The notes below the pieces were generated by a model. The model worked only from the letters and a program-made list of their open reading frames with translations, was not told the origin of the DNA and did no database searches. From Rhodopseudomonas sp. P2A-2r (GTDB taxonomy: Bacteria > Pseudomonadota > Alphaproteobacteria > Rhizobiales > Xanthobacteraceae), in the NCBI RefSeq assembly GCF_026015985.1, contig NZ_CP110389.1:4868001-4932000 (forward strand): a DNA stretch of 64,000 nucleotides, in the 5' to 3' direction. This document shows positions 38,538 through 48,603 of the stretch, one piece after another. Within the stretch, counting starts at the first letter, position 1, and each line of letters starts with the position of its first letter. The translations under genes were made by a program, and so were the position numbers.

Positions 38538-39856
38538 ATGCTTTCGCACCAAGACAATGAAACCCTGGTCCGGGTCGGCCCAAAAACCGCGATGGGCTCG
38601 CTCTTCAGGCTGTACTGGATCCCTTTCTTCTTCTCCAAGGACCTTGTCGCGAACGACCGGCCGAAGCGGATTATGCTTCTCGGAGAGGACCTGGTCGCAT
38701 TCCGGGATTCAGAGCAAAGAGTCGGCCTGATGGCCAATGCATGCGCTCACCGCGGCGCGCCTATGATGTTCGGTCGCAATGAGGATTGCGGTCTGCGTTG
38801 CGTCTACCACGGTTGGAAGTTCGACGTCACCGGCGCCGCCACGGACATGCCGGCTGAACCAGCCAACAGTCGGCTGAAGGATAAGGTGAAGATCACAGCC
38901 TATCCATGCCGGGAACGCAACGGCATCGTCTGGACCTACATGGGACCGCAAACCGGCGAGTTGCCGCCGCTACCTAATCTCGAATGGAATCTGGTGCCGG
39001 CAGAGAACGTCCATGTCTCGATGAGAATTCAGGAGTGCAACTGGCTGCAGGCGCTGGAGGGGAGATCGACTCCGCCCATGCGCCGATCCTACACAGCCGC
39101 ATAGACTCCAAGGGCGCGATCAACAAGTGGCTCGCGACGCGCGACCTGCGCCCAACCTTCGAATGCATCCGGCAGGACTTCGGCATGAGCATCGCAGCAA
39201 AGCGGCAGCTCGACGAACACACCAACTACTGGCGCGTCAACCAGTTCATGCTGCCATTCTATTCGCTGGTGCCGCCGCAGTCGAAGTTTCCAGAGCTGAG
39301 CGGCCACGCTTGGGTCCCCATGGACGACAATCATACGATTTGCCTGATGTTCTCCTACCATCCGGCGGAGCCGCTGCCGGCGAAAATGCGCGAGGTGTTC
39401 GAGCACGGCCACAACGGACGGGAGTCGGCCCATGCCAGCCAGGACTCCTTCGTCAAGCGTGATGCGACGGTACCGTACGCCGACTATTGGACGAAATACA
39501 CCCGCGACAACGGCTTCATGTTCGACTATCAGAGCCAGGTCGAAAGCTGGTTTTCCGGGCTACCCGGCCTCTGGGTGCAGGACGGCGCCTGCCAGAGTGG
39601 CACCAGCCCGATCTTCGATCGCACAAAGGAGCATCTGAGTTCTAGCGACACCGGCATCGCCATGACTCGACGCACGCTGCTGGAGGCAGCCGGCGCTTAC
39701 CGCGACCGCGGCGCCAAGCCAAACGGAGTCGAGAACCCCGACGCATTCATGGTTCGCGCGGTGTCCCTCACCCTGCCGAAAACGGCATCGTGGATCGAAT
39801 TCGGCCGTCCGCATATGGCTGCAACGCTCGGTGCCGGCTTTGGCTACCAGTTGTAG
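38538..39856 (+). pseudogene. Rieske non-haem iron oxygenase alpha subunit, frameshifted
   Basis: The terminal oxygenase of a phthalate 4,5-dioxygenase-like system, 439 residues when repaired. The Rieske ligands are CAHRGAPM and CVYHGWKFD. The catalytic iron site would include the Asp and His of EIDSAHAPILHSRID, just where the frame breaks. At 39059-39062 the run GAGGGGAGATC needs one more G to read EGEIDSAHA. As given, translation stops at 39104. ATG 38538 has GAAAGGAA upstream. It would hydroxylate or demethylate a cyclic carboxylic substrate with electrons from the next gene product. The break is probably a sequencing error. Confidence 0.87.
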
Positions 39857-39861
39857 CCGGG

Positions 39862-40830
39862 ATGACCGCGGTGACAGGCGAACCGATTTCCGTCCGTATC
39901 AAGAGCATCATCTTCGAGGCAGAGAACACTCACTCGTACGTGCTGCAGGCGGTGGATGGTGCGCTGCCGCCGTTCACCGCGGGAGCCCACGTCGATCTCC
40001 ATCTCGGCAACGGGATGATCCGCAGTTATTCGCTGCTCAACGATCCTTCCGACACCAGCCGATATGTCATCGGGGTCAAACGCGACGCCGGCGGTCGAGG
40101 CGGTTCACGTTTCGTGCATGATACGCTGCGCGCAGGCGACACGGTTACGATCAGTCGTCCGACGAACAATTTCGAATTCGACGAAGATGCACCGAGCTCG
40201 GTCTTCGTCGCCGGCGGGATCGGCATTACGCCGATCCTGGCGATGATCCGGCGGGCCGCGGCGCTGCGGAAACCGTGGCGGCTTCACTACGCGGCGCGGA
40301 CCCGGCGTGATGCCGCCTACCTCGATCAACTCGCGGCGCTCAATGCCGGATCCGATGCAGACGTGCAATTGACCTTCGATCAGGAGCCCGGCAGCCATAT
40401 GCTGGACATCGCGGCGATCGTCGAAGCCGCCGCGCCCGATGCCCACCTCTATTGCTGCGGGCCGCTGCCGATGCTTGATGCATTCGAGCGCGCCGCCCAG
40501 TCTCACCCGCGAGGAAACGTCCATGTCGAATATTTCTCCGCCAAGGAGGCACCGGCCGTGCAAGGCGGTTTCGACGTCCACCTGCAACGCAGCGGACGTG
40601 ACGTCCCCGTACCGCCGGGCAAGACGATTCTCGAGGCCCTGCTCGACGCCGGCGTCAATGTCTCCTACGCCTGCAGCGAAGGCGTCTGCGGAACATGCGA
40701 AATCAAAGTGATCGACGGAATTCCGGATCACCGCGATGCCTTTCTCAACGATGACGAAAAAGCTGACAACAGGCAGATCATGGTCTGCTGTTCCGGATCG
40801 AAATCTCCGATCCTGGTTCTCGATCTTTAG
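39862..40830 (+). CDS. Oxygenase reductase (FMN, NAD, 2Fe-2S; VanB/phthalate reductase type)
   Basis: A 322-residue electron-transfer protein for the adjacent oxygenase. The flavin-binding barrel has RSYSLLNDPSDTSRYVIGVK, the NAD domain starts FVAGGIGITPILAMIR, and the C-terminal plant-type ferredoxin has YACSEGVCGTCEIKV with a final Cys in MVCCSGS. ATG 39862 begins six bases after the oxygenase stop, with GGG before it. Its 3' end overlaps the convergent DUF35 gene by four bases. Confidence 0.92.
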   Translation: MTAVTGEPISVRIKSIIFEAENTHSYVLQAVDGALPPFTAGAHVDLHLGNGMIRSYSLLNDPSDTSRYVIGVKRDAGGRGGSRFVHDTLRAGDTVTISRPTNNFEFDEDAPSSVFVAGGIGITPILAMIRRAAALRKPWRLHYAARTRRDAAYLDQLAALNAGSDADVQLTFDQEPGSHMLDIAAIVEAAAPDAHLYCCGPLPMLDAFERAAQSHPRGNVHVEYFSAKEAPAVQGGFDVHLQRSGRDVPVPPGKTILEALLDAGVNVSYACSEGVCGTCEIKVIDGIPDHRDAFLNDDEKADNRQIMVCCSGSKSPILVLDL

Positions 40831-41262
40831 GTAAGTCCTGCTCGGGACAGCGGGCGCGCTACGAACATCGGTCCGTCGCGATAGCTGAGGACGACGATCT
40901 CAACGGCAGTATCAAGTCGTGGCTCGTCGCTCGCCAACACGCGGGTCGCGATGCGCACCCCTTCGTGGAGATCGACGATGCCGACGCGATACGGGACCTC
41001 ATCGCGAAACACAGCCGGTGCCGCGTGCACCACGGTCTGCGAATAAAGTATTCCGCGACCGCAGAGCGGCACCCAGACGATCTCGCTCCGACCAGCAATG
41101 CGGACAAAATGGCTTCGGCGGGAATGTCAGCCGGGTGCAGTCGTCGCAGCGGGTGGTTTCGAAGTGGCCGGATGCCAGGCCCTGCCAGAACCGCAGGGTG
41201 AACTCGGTGACGCGCGGTGGAAACGCCCGGACACCGTCGACCGCCAGCACCGGTAACATCAT
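40827..41262 (-). pseudogene. DUF35 zinc-ribbon/OB-fold acyl-CoA-binding protein, frameshifted
   Basis: A partner protein of thiolase-like enzymes, about 145 residues. The rubredoxin-like zinc ribbon is CDDCTRLTFPPKPFCPHC, and the OB-fold follows (GRGILYSQTVVHAAP, PYRVGIVDLHEGVRIATRV). The frame breaks near 41081-41088; the shift is consistent with loss of a CG pair or gain of one base, joining CPHCWSE to EIVWVPLCGRG. The start overlaps the thiolase-like gene stop by four bases, so the two are coupled, as in the Ltp2-ChsH2 aldolase of steroid side-chain breakdown. Confidence 0.78.
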
Positions 41263-42451
41263 CGGACCGCCTCCAGCACATGCACCATTGCCGCGTTATA
41301 GTTGCCGAGTTCCGCACTCGTGATCGCAAGGCGGGCATCGGTCACCTGGCGTTCTCCGGCTCGCCCGGTCAGCTGCTCATGGACCTCGAGAAAGCTGTAG
41401 AACGGCGTCACATGTGCCGGATGGCCGCGCGACTGCAGTCCTCCCGATGTGCAGATGGGGATGCGGCCGCCGAGCGACGTGACGCCTTCAGCACAAAGAA
41501 GCGCGCCTTGCCCTCGCGGCAGAAGCCCGAGAGATTCGCTGGCCAGCACCTCGATGATGGTGCACGGCGCGTAGAGTTCAGCGAGGTCGACATCGGAGGC
41601 GGTGATCCCTGCGTCGGCATAGGCCGCCTCCCCGGCCCGCCGCGCGGCGACCAGTTCGATCATGTCGTTCGGGACCTCGTTGATCTGATGGGCCCCCTCG
41701 TGAAAAATCCTCTGCCGCGCACGCGGACGTAAGGCTTTCCCAGCGCTTTTGCGATGTCTTCGTCGACCAACACGATGCAAGCCGCACCGTCACCACGTGG
41801 AGGAACCTCGTAGAGGCCCAACGGCTCCACGATCGGCTTCTGGGCGAGGATCTCGTCGAGAGTCACTGGCTTACGGAGCTGGGCGAGCGGATTCAGCGAC
41901 GCATGACGGCGGTTCTTGACCGCCACGCTTGCCAATTGCCTGCGCGACGAACCGAACTCGTGGATATAGCGCGCCGCGTCCATCGCATACCATGAGATCG
42001 GCGTGAAGCCGAACGGCGCGTGGAAGTCGACATCGCCCGTCGCACGCATGGAGTTCATCATGTGCTCGACAGCCGGCGTCGCGGTTTCGAAGTTGACGCC
42101 CAGCGCCAGCGCAACTTTGGAGCGCCCCAGACGGATATCATTCGCTGCGGCCTCGAAAGCAAGCGCCGCAGTCATACCATTGCCGAGCAATTCCAGAACC
42201 GAGCCGGAGCATGGCAATCGCAAATAATTGGCAATGAACGTCGCGAAATACTTCTGCTGCGTGTAAGGGCGCGGCTGAGCGAAGGCGAGAGTCGATATCT
42301 CGCGCTTGTCTACGCCCGCCTCAGCGACTGCGGCAAGGACCACCTTGGCAAGAACTTCATGCTCCAACACCTGGATTTCGGCATCCCTGGGCTTTTGCCA
42401 TTTGCCGACGGGAATGGCAGAGGCTCCGACAATCGCGACGCTTCTGTCCAT
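41259..42451 (-). pseudogene. Thiolase-like (Ltp2-type) protein, frameshifted
   Basis: A thiolase-fold protein of 397 residues when repaired. At the nucleophile position it has ELLGNGMTAALAF, with no Cys, and near the C-terminus CTSGGLQSRGHPAHVTP in place of the usual CNxxGG and GHPxGxTG. This fits retro-aldolases such as Ltp2 better than true thiolases. The frame breaks in the A run at 41703-41707 (T run on the coding strand); one more base turns GRGFFTRG into GRGFFHEGAHQINEV. The start MDRSVAIVG at 42451 has GAGG upstream. It sits downstream of the Liv transporter genes and is coupled to the DUF35 gene. Confidence 0.82.
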
Positions 42452-42487
42452 CTTCACCCTCATTGCATGTTCGGCGCCACCTCGCGC

Positions 42488-43687
42488 TCACGGCGTATTG
42501 AAGCCCTTCAAGACCGGTTTCGCGGCGGCTTTCTCCGGAGGCCAAACGGTAACGAGTCGATCGCCCTGAAACTGCGTGACAGTGGTATCGCGGCCCTTGT
42601 TGCGGCCGTTCGCATCGAATTCCAGAAAGTCGGATGCGGTGATCATGTCTTCTTTCCTGACCTTCACCTTGCGCAAGGCGTCGGCGATATCTGCCGCCGC
42701 GAAGCTTTTGGCTTCATCGATGGCCTTCACGACAACCATCGTGCCGAAATACCCCAGGGCCGAATTCAGCGTCAGCGTCTGATCGAACTTCTTCTTGAAG
42801 GCCTCGGCAACCGGTTTCGCCGCCGCCAGATCTTCGGAGAATGGCGTCACAGCGAATTGCCACTGCACCAGATTGCCGATCTCGGGGCGAAGCTTGGGGT
42901 CGCCGGACATTCCACCGGTCCCGATGACCACTGGATGGAAGTCGAGCTGCTCGTAGGCCTTCGCGGCCAGCACGCCGGCGCGGAAATACCCCACCTGAAC
43001 GACGACGTCTGGCCGCGACGCCTTCACCTTCAACACTGGCTGCAGCAGCTCCTGTGCCGATGCGCCGTACTCGATGAACGCGGTGAGGCTGAGATCCTTG
43101 CGCTTTGATAGTTCCGCCTTCAACAGCTTGCCCATCTCGATGCCGTATTCGTTGTCCGGACACAGCACGGCGATCCTGGTCAGTTTCGGGTCAGCCTGAT
43201 GGATCATCTCCAGCGCACGGAAGATACCGGTCACGTAGTCGCTGTCGACCAAGGTGGTGGACCACGTCCACTTCAACGTGCCGTTGGAGAGCGATTCTTG
43301 CTGCGGAATAGTATTGATGTGGGGTACGCCGTATTTTTCGGCCACTTGCGACAGCGGAACGGTCTCGTTGGATGTCGCGGCCCCCATGATGACGGCGACC
43401 TTGTCCTGATTGATCAGACGTTCGGTCTCGCCAACTGCGTTGATCGGCTTGCTTTGCGAATCGCCCTTCACCAGCTCGATCTGGGCTCCATCGTGGTTCT
43501 TCAGACCGCCGGCGGCATTGATCTGTGCGATCGCCAGCTCGGTTCCTCGCATGCCGTCACCGCCACCGACAGCACCCGGCCCGGTCAACGCGTAAACCGC
43601 GCCGATCTTGACGGTTTCCGCCGCATTCGCCTGTGTTCCTGGTGCAAGAAGCGCCGCGAGCAGCAATGCACTAATTGACCGTCCCAT
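42488..43687 (-). CDS. Branched-chain amino acid-type ABC substrate-binding protein (LivK family)
   Basis: A 399-residue periplasmic binding protein of family 6. The signal peptide is MGRSISALLLAALLAPGTQA and the mature part begins near AAETVKIGAVYALTGPGAVG. The start ATG 43687 is favoured by AAAGGAG eight bases upstream; an ATG seven codons earlier lacks it. Members of this family also bind aromatic and other carboxylic acids. Placement in one operon with catabolic genes suggests uptake of the substrate degraded here rather than amino acids. Confidence 0.9.
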   Translation of the reverse strand: MGRSISALLLAALLAPGTQANAAETVKIGAVYALTGPGAVGGGDGMRGTELAIAQINAAGGLKNHDGAQIELVKGDSQSKPINAVGETERLINQDKVAVIMGAATSNETVPLSQVAEKYGVPHINTIPQQESLSNGTLKWTWSTTLVDSDYVTGIFRALEMIHQADPKLTRIAVLCPDNEYGIEMGKLLKAELSKRKDLSLTAFIEYGASAQELLQPVLKVKASRPDVVVQVGYFRAGVLAAKAYEQLDFHPVVIGTGGMSGDPKLRPEIGNLVQWQFAVTPFSEDLAAAKPVAEAFKKKFDQTLTLNSALGYFGTMVVVKAIDEAKSFAAADIADALRKVKVRKEDMITASDFLEFDANGRNKGRDTTVTQFQGDRLVTVWPPEKAAAKPVLKGFNTP

Positions 43688-43711
43688 TGCTCTACTCCTT
43701 TGGATCATTGT

Positions 43712-44422
43712 CTAGATTCCGAGATAGGCCTGCTTAACGCGGGGGTCGCGCATCAATTCCGATGCCGGCCCGTCGATCGCAACATGCCCGTGCTCCAGCA
43801 CGTAACCGCGGTCCGCGACTTCGAGCGCAAGCGCCGTGTTCTGTTCGACCACCATGATGGTCATCCCCTGCGCGGCAAGCAGGCGAACCGCATCGAAAAT
43901 TTCATCGACAACGCGCGGAGCGAGCCCGAGGCTGGTCTCGTCGAGCAATAGCAGGCGCGGCGACGCCATCAGCGCACGTGCGATCGCAACCATCTGCTGT
44001 TCACCGCCGGAGAGCGTCCCGGCCAGTTGGGAACGCCGCTCCTGAAGCTTAGGGAACAGCTCCAGCACGAGCGCCAGGCTTCGGTCACGCTTGCTGTGAG
44101 CGGTCGGAGACGAGGATCCGACCAAGAGGTTCTCATGGACCGTCATCGTGGGAAACAGCCGCCGCCCTTCGGGCACCTGGACGAGGCCAGCCGCCACAAT
44201 ATCCTGCGGCGGCATTCTCGCGATGTCCCGACCGTCGAAAAGGATTTGCCCGCTGCTGGCACGATTGATCCCGGAAATGGCCCGCAGTAACGTGGTCTTA
44301 CCTGCACCGTTGGCACCGATCAACGCGGTGATCGTGCCGCTGGCGACCGCGAATTCGACGTCCCGCAGCACGGGAACGTCACCGTAGCCGGCAAAAAGCC
44401 CCTTCACTTCAAGCAGCGGCAT
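43712..44422 (-). CDS. LivF-type ABC ATP-binding protein
   Basis: A 236-residue ATPase. Walker A is GANGAGKTT, the signature is LSGGEQQM, Walker B is LLLLDETSLGLAP and the VEQN switch is typical of LivF. It overlaps the end of the LivG-type gene by 14 bases and precedes the binding-protein gene. Confidence 0.93.
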   Translation of the reverse strand: MPLLEVKGLFAGYGDVPVLRDVEFAVASGTITALIGANGAGKTTLLRAISGINRASSGQILFDGRDIARMPPQDIVAAGLVQVPEGRRLFPTMTVHENLLVGSSSPTAHSKRDRSLALVLELFPKLQERRSQLAGTLSGGEQQMVAIARALMASPRLLLLDETSLGLAPRVVDEIFDAVRLLAAQGMTIMVVEQNTALALEVADRGYVLEHGHVAIDGPASELMRDPRVKQAYLGI

Positions 44423-45141
44423 GTCGCCCCCTGCCTAAGTAGGCCTCGATCACGGCCGGGTTGTTCGCGACGACTGACGGCGGCCCCTCGGCGATCTTCC
44501 TGCCGCTGGCCATCACCACCAGTCGGTCCGACAGCGACATGATCGCGCGCATCACGTGCTCGACGATCAACAACGCAATTCCATCCCGACGAAGCCCCTG
44601 CAGGATCAACATGATCTCATCGATCTCGGCAGGCGTGAGACCGGCCATCACCTCATCCAGCAACAGAATCCGTGGCTTGGTTGCGAGTGCGCGCGCCACC
44701 TCGAGCCGTTTTTTCGGGTAGCGGCAGGTTCCGCGCCAGCACAGACGACCGGTGATCGAGCTTGACCTTTTCCAGCACCGCAAGCGCCTCGCCCCGGGCA
44801 TCTGCGACAGGCCGGTTCGGCCCCAAAACACCGGCGATGACGTTCTCAAGGACGGAAACGTCTCGAAATGGCTGCACAATCTGGAAGGTCCGGCCAATTC
44901 CTAGCCTTGCGAGACGATAGGCCGGCTGGCCGGTGATATCTTTTCCATGGAAGGTGACGCTTCCCGCACTCGGCTGAAGAAACCCCGAAATCGTCTCGAA
45001 CAAAGTGGTCTTGCCGGCTCCGTTCGGACCGATCAATCCGAGGATTTCATGGCTGTGAAGATCGAACGATACGTCGTCGACCGCGCGCAACCCTCCGAAC
45101 CGACGCGAAACCCCGCGAACTTGAAGCAACGGCGCGCTCAT
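44409..45141 (-). pseudogene. LivG-type ABC ATP-binding protein, frameshifted
   Basis: An ATPase of about 244 residues when repaired. Walker A is GPNGAGKTT, and the first frame runs to LARNLPLPEK. The T run at 44709-44714 (A run on the coding strand) needs one more base to give [20 protein letters not shown], after which Walker B LLLLDEVMAGLTP and VEHVM follow. As written, the first frame stops at 44653. It overlaps both neighbouring Liv genes, so it is part of one operon, and the break is probably a sequencing error. Confidence 0.87.
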
Positions 45142-46088
45142 TTTCCTGTCCTCGCTACCGCGTCGCTGAGCAGACCCCAGAGCCCTCTCGGAGCCAAACG
45201 CATCACCAGGATAAGGATTACGCCATAAGCAATGAGATGCACGCCAGCAAGTTGCCCTCCCAGAAGGTTGCGCAGGCCTTCCGTCAGCGGCACCAATACC
45301 GCTGCACCGAGCAGCGGTCCGAACAACGAGCCCAGGCCGCCGACAAAAGCAAACAGAATAGCATCGATAGACACCGGAACGCCGAGCACCGATTCCGGGT
45401 CGATGAACAGCACGTAGTTGGCGTAGATCGGCCCCGTCATCGCAGCCAAGCCCCCGCTCAGGGCCGCCGCAATGATCTTGCCTCGCACCACATCTATTCC
45501 AAGTGCAGCGGCAGCCCGCTCATTCTCACGGATCGACAGGAACACATAACCGAGACGCGACCGGTGAATTGCGATGATCGCAGCGCAAACGATCGCCAGA
45601 ACCCCAAGGGCCGCGTAACAGAACCCGGTCTTTGAACCGAACTGAAAATTGAGAAAGTCCGGTCGTGAGGGAATCGCAAGGCCATTTGCTCCGCCGAGCG
45701 CCGGTATATTACTCACGATGTGCATTGCCATCTCCGCAACGGCGAGAGTCACTAACGCGAAATAGACCCCCGACAGCCTGCGCCGAAACACCACGTATCC
45801 CAGCATTGCTCCAAGCGCCGCGCCCACGAGTACCGCGCAGACAAGGCCGATCCAGGGGTTGACACCGAGGTTGAGATAGAGCGCCGTCGCAACATACGCG
45901 CCCGCCCCAACAAACAGTGAGTGCCCCAGCGACATCTGACCGGCCATTCCACCAAGAATATTCCAGGCGAGTGCGATCGATCCGTAAAGTGCGACCAGAA
46001 TGAAGATATGTTGCGCATAAATCGGAAGCAGCGGGACGAGCGCAGCCAACGCAGCAACCGCAACGATCAGACCGAGCGCCGGTTTCAT
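45138..46088 (-). CDS. LivM-type ABC transporter permease
   Basis: A 316-residue inner-membrane permease with about nine hydrophobic segments. AWNILGGMAGQMSLGHSLFV and FLSIRENERAAAALGIDVVR are hallmarks of LivM. ATG 46088 overlaps the stop of the LivH-type gene (ATGA), so start choice is clear. It pairs with the LivH-type subunit. Confidence 0.93.
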   Translation of the reverse strand: MKPALGLIVAVAALAALVPLLPIYAQHIFILVALYGSIALAWNILGGMAGQMSLGHSLFVGAGAYVATALYLNLGVNPWIGLVCAVLVGAALGAMLGYVVFRRRLSGVYFALVTLAVAEMAMHIVSNIPALGGANGLAIPSRPDFLNFQFGSKTGFCYAALGVLAIVCAAIIAIHRSRLGYVFLSIRENERAAAALGIDVVRGKIIAAALSGGLAAMTGPIYANYVLFIDPESVLGVPVSIDAILFAFVGGLGSLFGPLLGAAVLVPLTEGLRNLLGGQLAGVHLIAYGVILILVMRLAPRGLWGLLSDAVARTGK

Positions 46089-46963
46089 AGTCGCCGCACT
46101 GCAAACATGCCTTCCGGCTTGAACAACAAAAACAGGATAAAGATCGCGTAAGTGATGACAAAATTGATGGATCCGCCGGTCAGTAGGCCTCCCACCGCCT
46201 CGACTACGCCGATGATGAATCCCCCGGCCAGAGCACCCATAAAGTTTCCCATACTTCCGAGCACGACGACGATGAAGGCCGTCAAAGTGAAGCTCGAGCC
46301 CACTCCGGGGCTGACATAGTTGAACGGAGCGATCAGCGGTGCGACCAGGCCGAGAGATCCGATCCCGATACAGAATGCCAGCAGATACATGCGGTCCACA
46401 TCGACCCCGCACATCAGCGCCGCATCGCGATCCTGTGCCGCAGCGCGAATTCGCCGGCCAGTTTCCGTGGAATGCAGGAACCAGTACAATGCAAGGCAAA
46501 CGACCACCGAGGCGACGCTGGCAAGGATTGCGGCGACTTGAACGAAAACACCCCCGACCTGCACCACCCGCGCCGACATTACCGACGGTACCGTATGAAC
46601 GTCGGCGGTAAACAGCACTAGCATCACATTCTGCAGGATCAGCGACAGGCCAAGCGTAACCACAATCTGGTTGTGCTCCGGAGCATGCGTGGCGGGGGCG
46701 ATCAGCGTTTTGTAGGTAAACGCAGCTCCGAGCGTGACAAGCGGCAGGACCGCCACCAGCGACCAATACGGATCGACCCCAAAAAGCTTTGCGCCGAGAT
46801 AGGTCAGATACAATCCGATGGCCAGAAAGTCGCCATGCGCGAAATTGACGATCCGCAACACACCAAATGTGAGCGTCAAACCCACTGACACAATCGCGTA
46901 GACAGAGCCCATTAACAGCCCGTCAGCCACCGCCTGCGGCAATAGCGGAAGCATATCCATCAA
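46085..46963 (-). CDS. LivH-type ABC transporter permease
   Basis: A 292-residue permease with about eight hydrophobic segments. GSVYAIVSVGLTLTFGVLRI and NFAHGDFLAIGLYLTYLG identify the LivH family. It is first gene of the leftward operon livHMGFK-thiolase-DUF35, and the 401 bp region to its right separates it from a divergent acyl-CoA dehydrogenase gene and holds an operator-like palindrome. Confidence 0.93.
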   Translation of the reverse strand: MMDMLPLLPQAVADGLLMGSVYAIVSVGLTLTFGVLRIVNFAHGDFLAIGLYLTYLGAKLFGVDPYWSLVAVLPLVTLGAAFTYKTLIAPATHAPEHNQIVVTLGLSLILQNVMLVLFTADVHTVPSVMSARVVQVGGVFVQVAAILASVASVVVCLALYWFLHSTETGRRIRAAAQDRDAALMCGVDVDRMYLLAFCIGIGSLGLVAPLIAPFNYVSPGVGSSFTLTAFIVVVLGSMGNFMGALAGGFIIGVVEAVGGLLTGGSINFVITYAIFILFLLFKPEGMFAVRRL

Positions 46964-47225
46964 CGTGACACGCAGCCGAGCCAGATCAACCAGCAGCCCC
47001 CCATGATAGCTTTTCCCCGCCGCTGAATGTTTCTTTGTTTAATTACGCCGACCAGCAAGCCAGAGGCTGAGGGCCGTGGCCGCAGCATTGGTCATACCAT
47101 TAACACTCGCTGGAATTCAACAGTTTTCTCCGTGAAATCCCGCCCATCGTGGAACACGGCAAGGTGTCACGGGTCTTGCTCCGACGAGGGGCCCAATACA
47201 AATTCCACAGCCTCGTTCACTATTG

Positions 47226-47242
47226 CATTGGTTCAACCATTG
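47226..47242. promoter_or_regulatory. Operator-like palindrome 1, in the 46964-47364 intergenic region
   Basis: CATTGGTTCAACCATTG contains the perfect dyad TGGTTCAACCA (47229-47239). It is one of four related sites in the catabolic region and has the TGGT(N)3ACCA form bound by FadR-type GntR regulators. It lies 123 bases before the acyl-CoA dehydrogenase start and 263 bases from the LivH-type start, so it could control either. The rest of the intergenic region shows no gene. Confidence 0.65.
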
Positions 47243-47364
47243 TATTAGGTGAAGCTTCGCGCCGTCAATTTCCGGCTCAAGTGGCGAACCTTGTACCTCG
47301 CGGTTCCGCCCTTGCGCCTCATGCTCGGCGCGACAGATGTCTTACTCGGCAACGGAGCGCCCGA

Positions 47365-48519
47365 ATGAAACTCACCGAAGAACAGAACGCCTTTCGTGAC
47401 GCTGTGCATCGCATGGTCGAGCAGCACGTCGTTCCGATCGCAGCCGAGATTGATGAAACCGATCGGTTTCCCGAGGAGCTGATCCCGATCTACGGGGACA
47501 TGGGCCTTTTGCAGTTGTGGGTACCGGAGGAATACGGCGGTCCCGGCGGCAACGTTACGATGGTGTGCCTGGCGCGCGAAGAAATCGCAAAGGTTTCGGA
47601 AGCGTGCGCCTTGATGGCAGGTATGAACAACATGTTCGCCCTTCCTCTGATGCACTTCGGCAACGATGAGCAGAAGCGCCGGTTCCTGCCGTTGCTGGCA
47701 AAGGGCCGTACCGTGACGGCGATCGCGATCAGCGAACCCGATTGTGGCTCGGATGTCGGCGGCATGCGGACGCGTGCGGTTCGCGACGGTGACAGCTATG
47801 TCCTCAACGGACAAAAACAGTGGTGTACCTTCGGGAGTCGCGCCGACTACATCATGATGTTCGCCAAGAGCGGAGATGGCGGCGGCGCCAACGACATCAG
47901 CGCCTTCATCGTCGACGTCAAGAACAGCCCAGGCCTGAGCTTCGGCCGCAATGAGCGCAAGATGGGCATGAAAGGCACGATCAACGTGCCGATCTATCTC
48001 GATAACGTTCGCGTGCCCGTCGAAAATCTGCTCGGTCAGGAGGGCAAGGGATTTCGCTCAGCGATGCGAGCACTCGACCTTAACCGACCGGCGATCGCAG
48101 CTGCATCGGTCGGCCTCGCCCAGGGCGCACTCGACGCAGCCTTTGCCTATGCCCAGCAGCGCCGCCAATTCAAGCGGCCGATCGTTGAGTTTCAGGGCAT
48201 CCAGTTCATGCTCGCTGATATGAAAATGCAGATCGAGGCTGCACGTGCGCTTGTCTACGAATGCGCGCGGATCGGCGATGCCGGCGACTTCGATCGACTC
48301 CCGCTCTACGCCAGCATGGCCAAGTGCTTCGCCAGCGACGTCGCGATGAAGGTCACCACCGACGCGGTCCAGGTCTTTGGCGGCTACGGCTATGTCAAGG
48401 ATTATCCCGTGGAGCGCATGATGCGCGACGCCAAGCTCAACCAGATCTTCGAGGGAACCAATCAGATCCAGCGCATCGTGATCGCGCGGGAAATGATGCG
48501 CGCCGGATCAGGTTACTGA
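47365..48519 (+). CDS. Acyl-CoA dehydrogenase
   Basis: A 384-residue FAD flavoenzyme, full length for the family. It oxidises an acyl-CoA to the 2-enoyl-CoA and passes electrons to electron-transfer flavoprotein. Signatures include ISEPDCGSDVGGMRTRAV, RRQFKRPIVEFQGIQFMLAD and the C-terminal LNQIFEGTNQIQR, which carries the catalytic Glu. ATG 47365 with GGAG upstream is the start; the longer open frame from 47149 crosses the operator-like palindrome. A terminator follows the gene. Confidence 0.93.
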   Translation: MKLTEEQNAFRDAVHRMVEQHVVPIAAEIDETDRFPEELIPIYGDMGLLQLWVPEEYGGPGGNVTMVCLAREEIAKVSEACALMAGMNNMFALPLMHFGNDEQKRRFLPLLAKGRTVTAIAISEPDCGSDVGGMRTRAVRDGDSYVLNGQKQWCTFGSRADYIMMFAKSGDGGGANDISAFIVDVKNSPGLSFGRNERKMGMKGTINVPIYLDNVRVPVENLLGQEGKGFRSAMRALDLNRPAIAAASVGLAQGALDAAFAYAQQRRQFKRPIVEFQGIQFMLADMKMQIEAARALVYECARIGDAGDFDRLPLYASMAKCFASDVAMKVTTDAVQVFGGYGYVKDYPVERMMRDAKLNQIFEGTNQIQRIVIAREMMRAGSGY

Positions 48520-48548
48520 TCACGCCGCGCGCCTTCTTTCTCCCAGAC

Positions 48549-48577
48549 TGCCGCGGCGCTCGTCGCGGCATTTTTTT
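48549..48577 (+). terminator. Rho-independent terminator after the acyl-CoA dehydrogenase gene
   Basis: A 7 bp stem, TGCCGCG with CGCGGCA around an eight-base loop, is followed directly by seven T residues. It lies 30 bases past the stop codon and separates this gene from the convergent SDR gene. Confidence 0.85.
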
Positions 48578-48603
48578 GCGGCGGTCAGATCTGAGATGCT
48601 CGA

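Noticed and set aside
44709..44714. Programmed ribosomal frameshifting at the A run of the LivG-type gene
   Set aside because: An A run alone can be slippery, but the same kind of break occurs at C and G runs in unrelated genes, so error is simpler.
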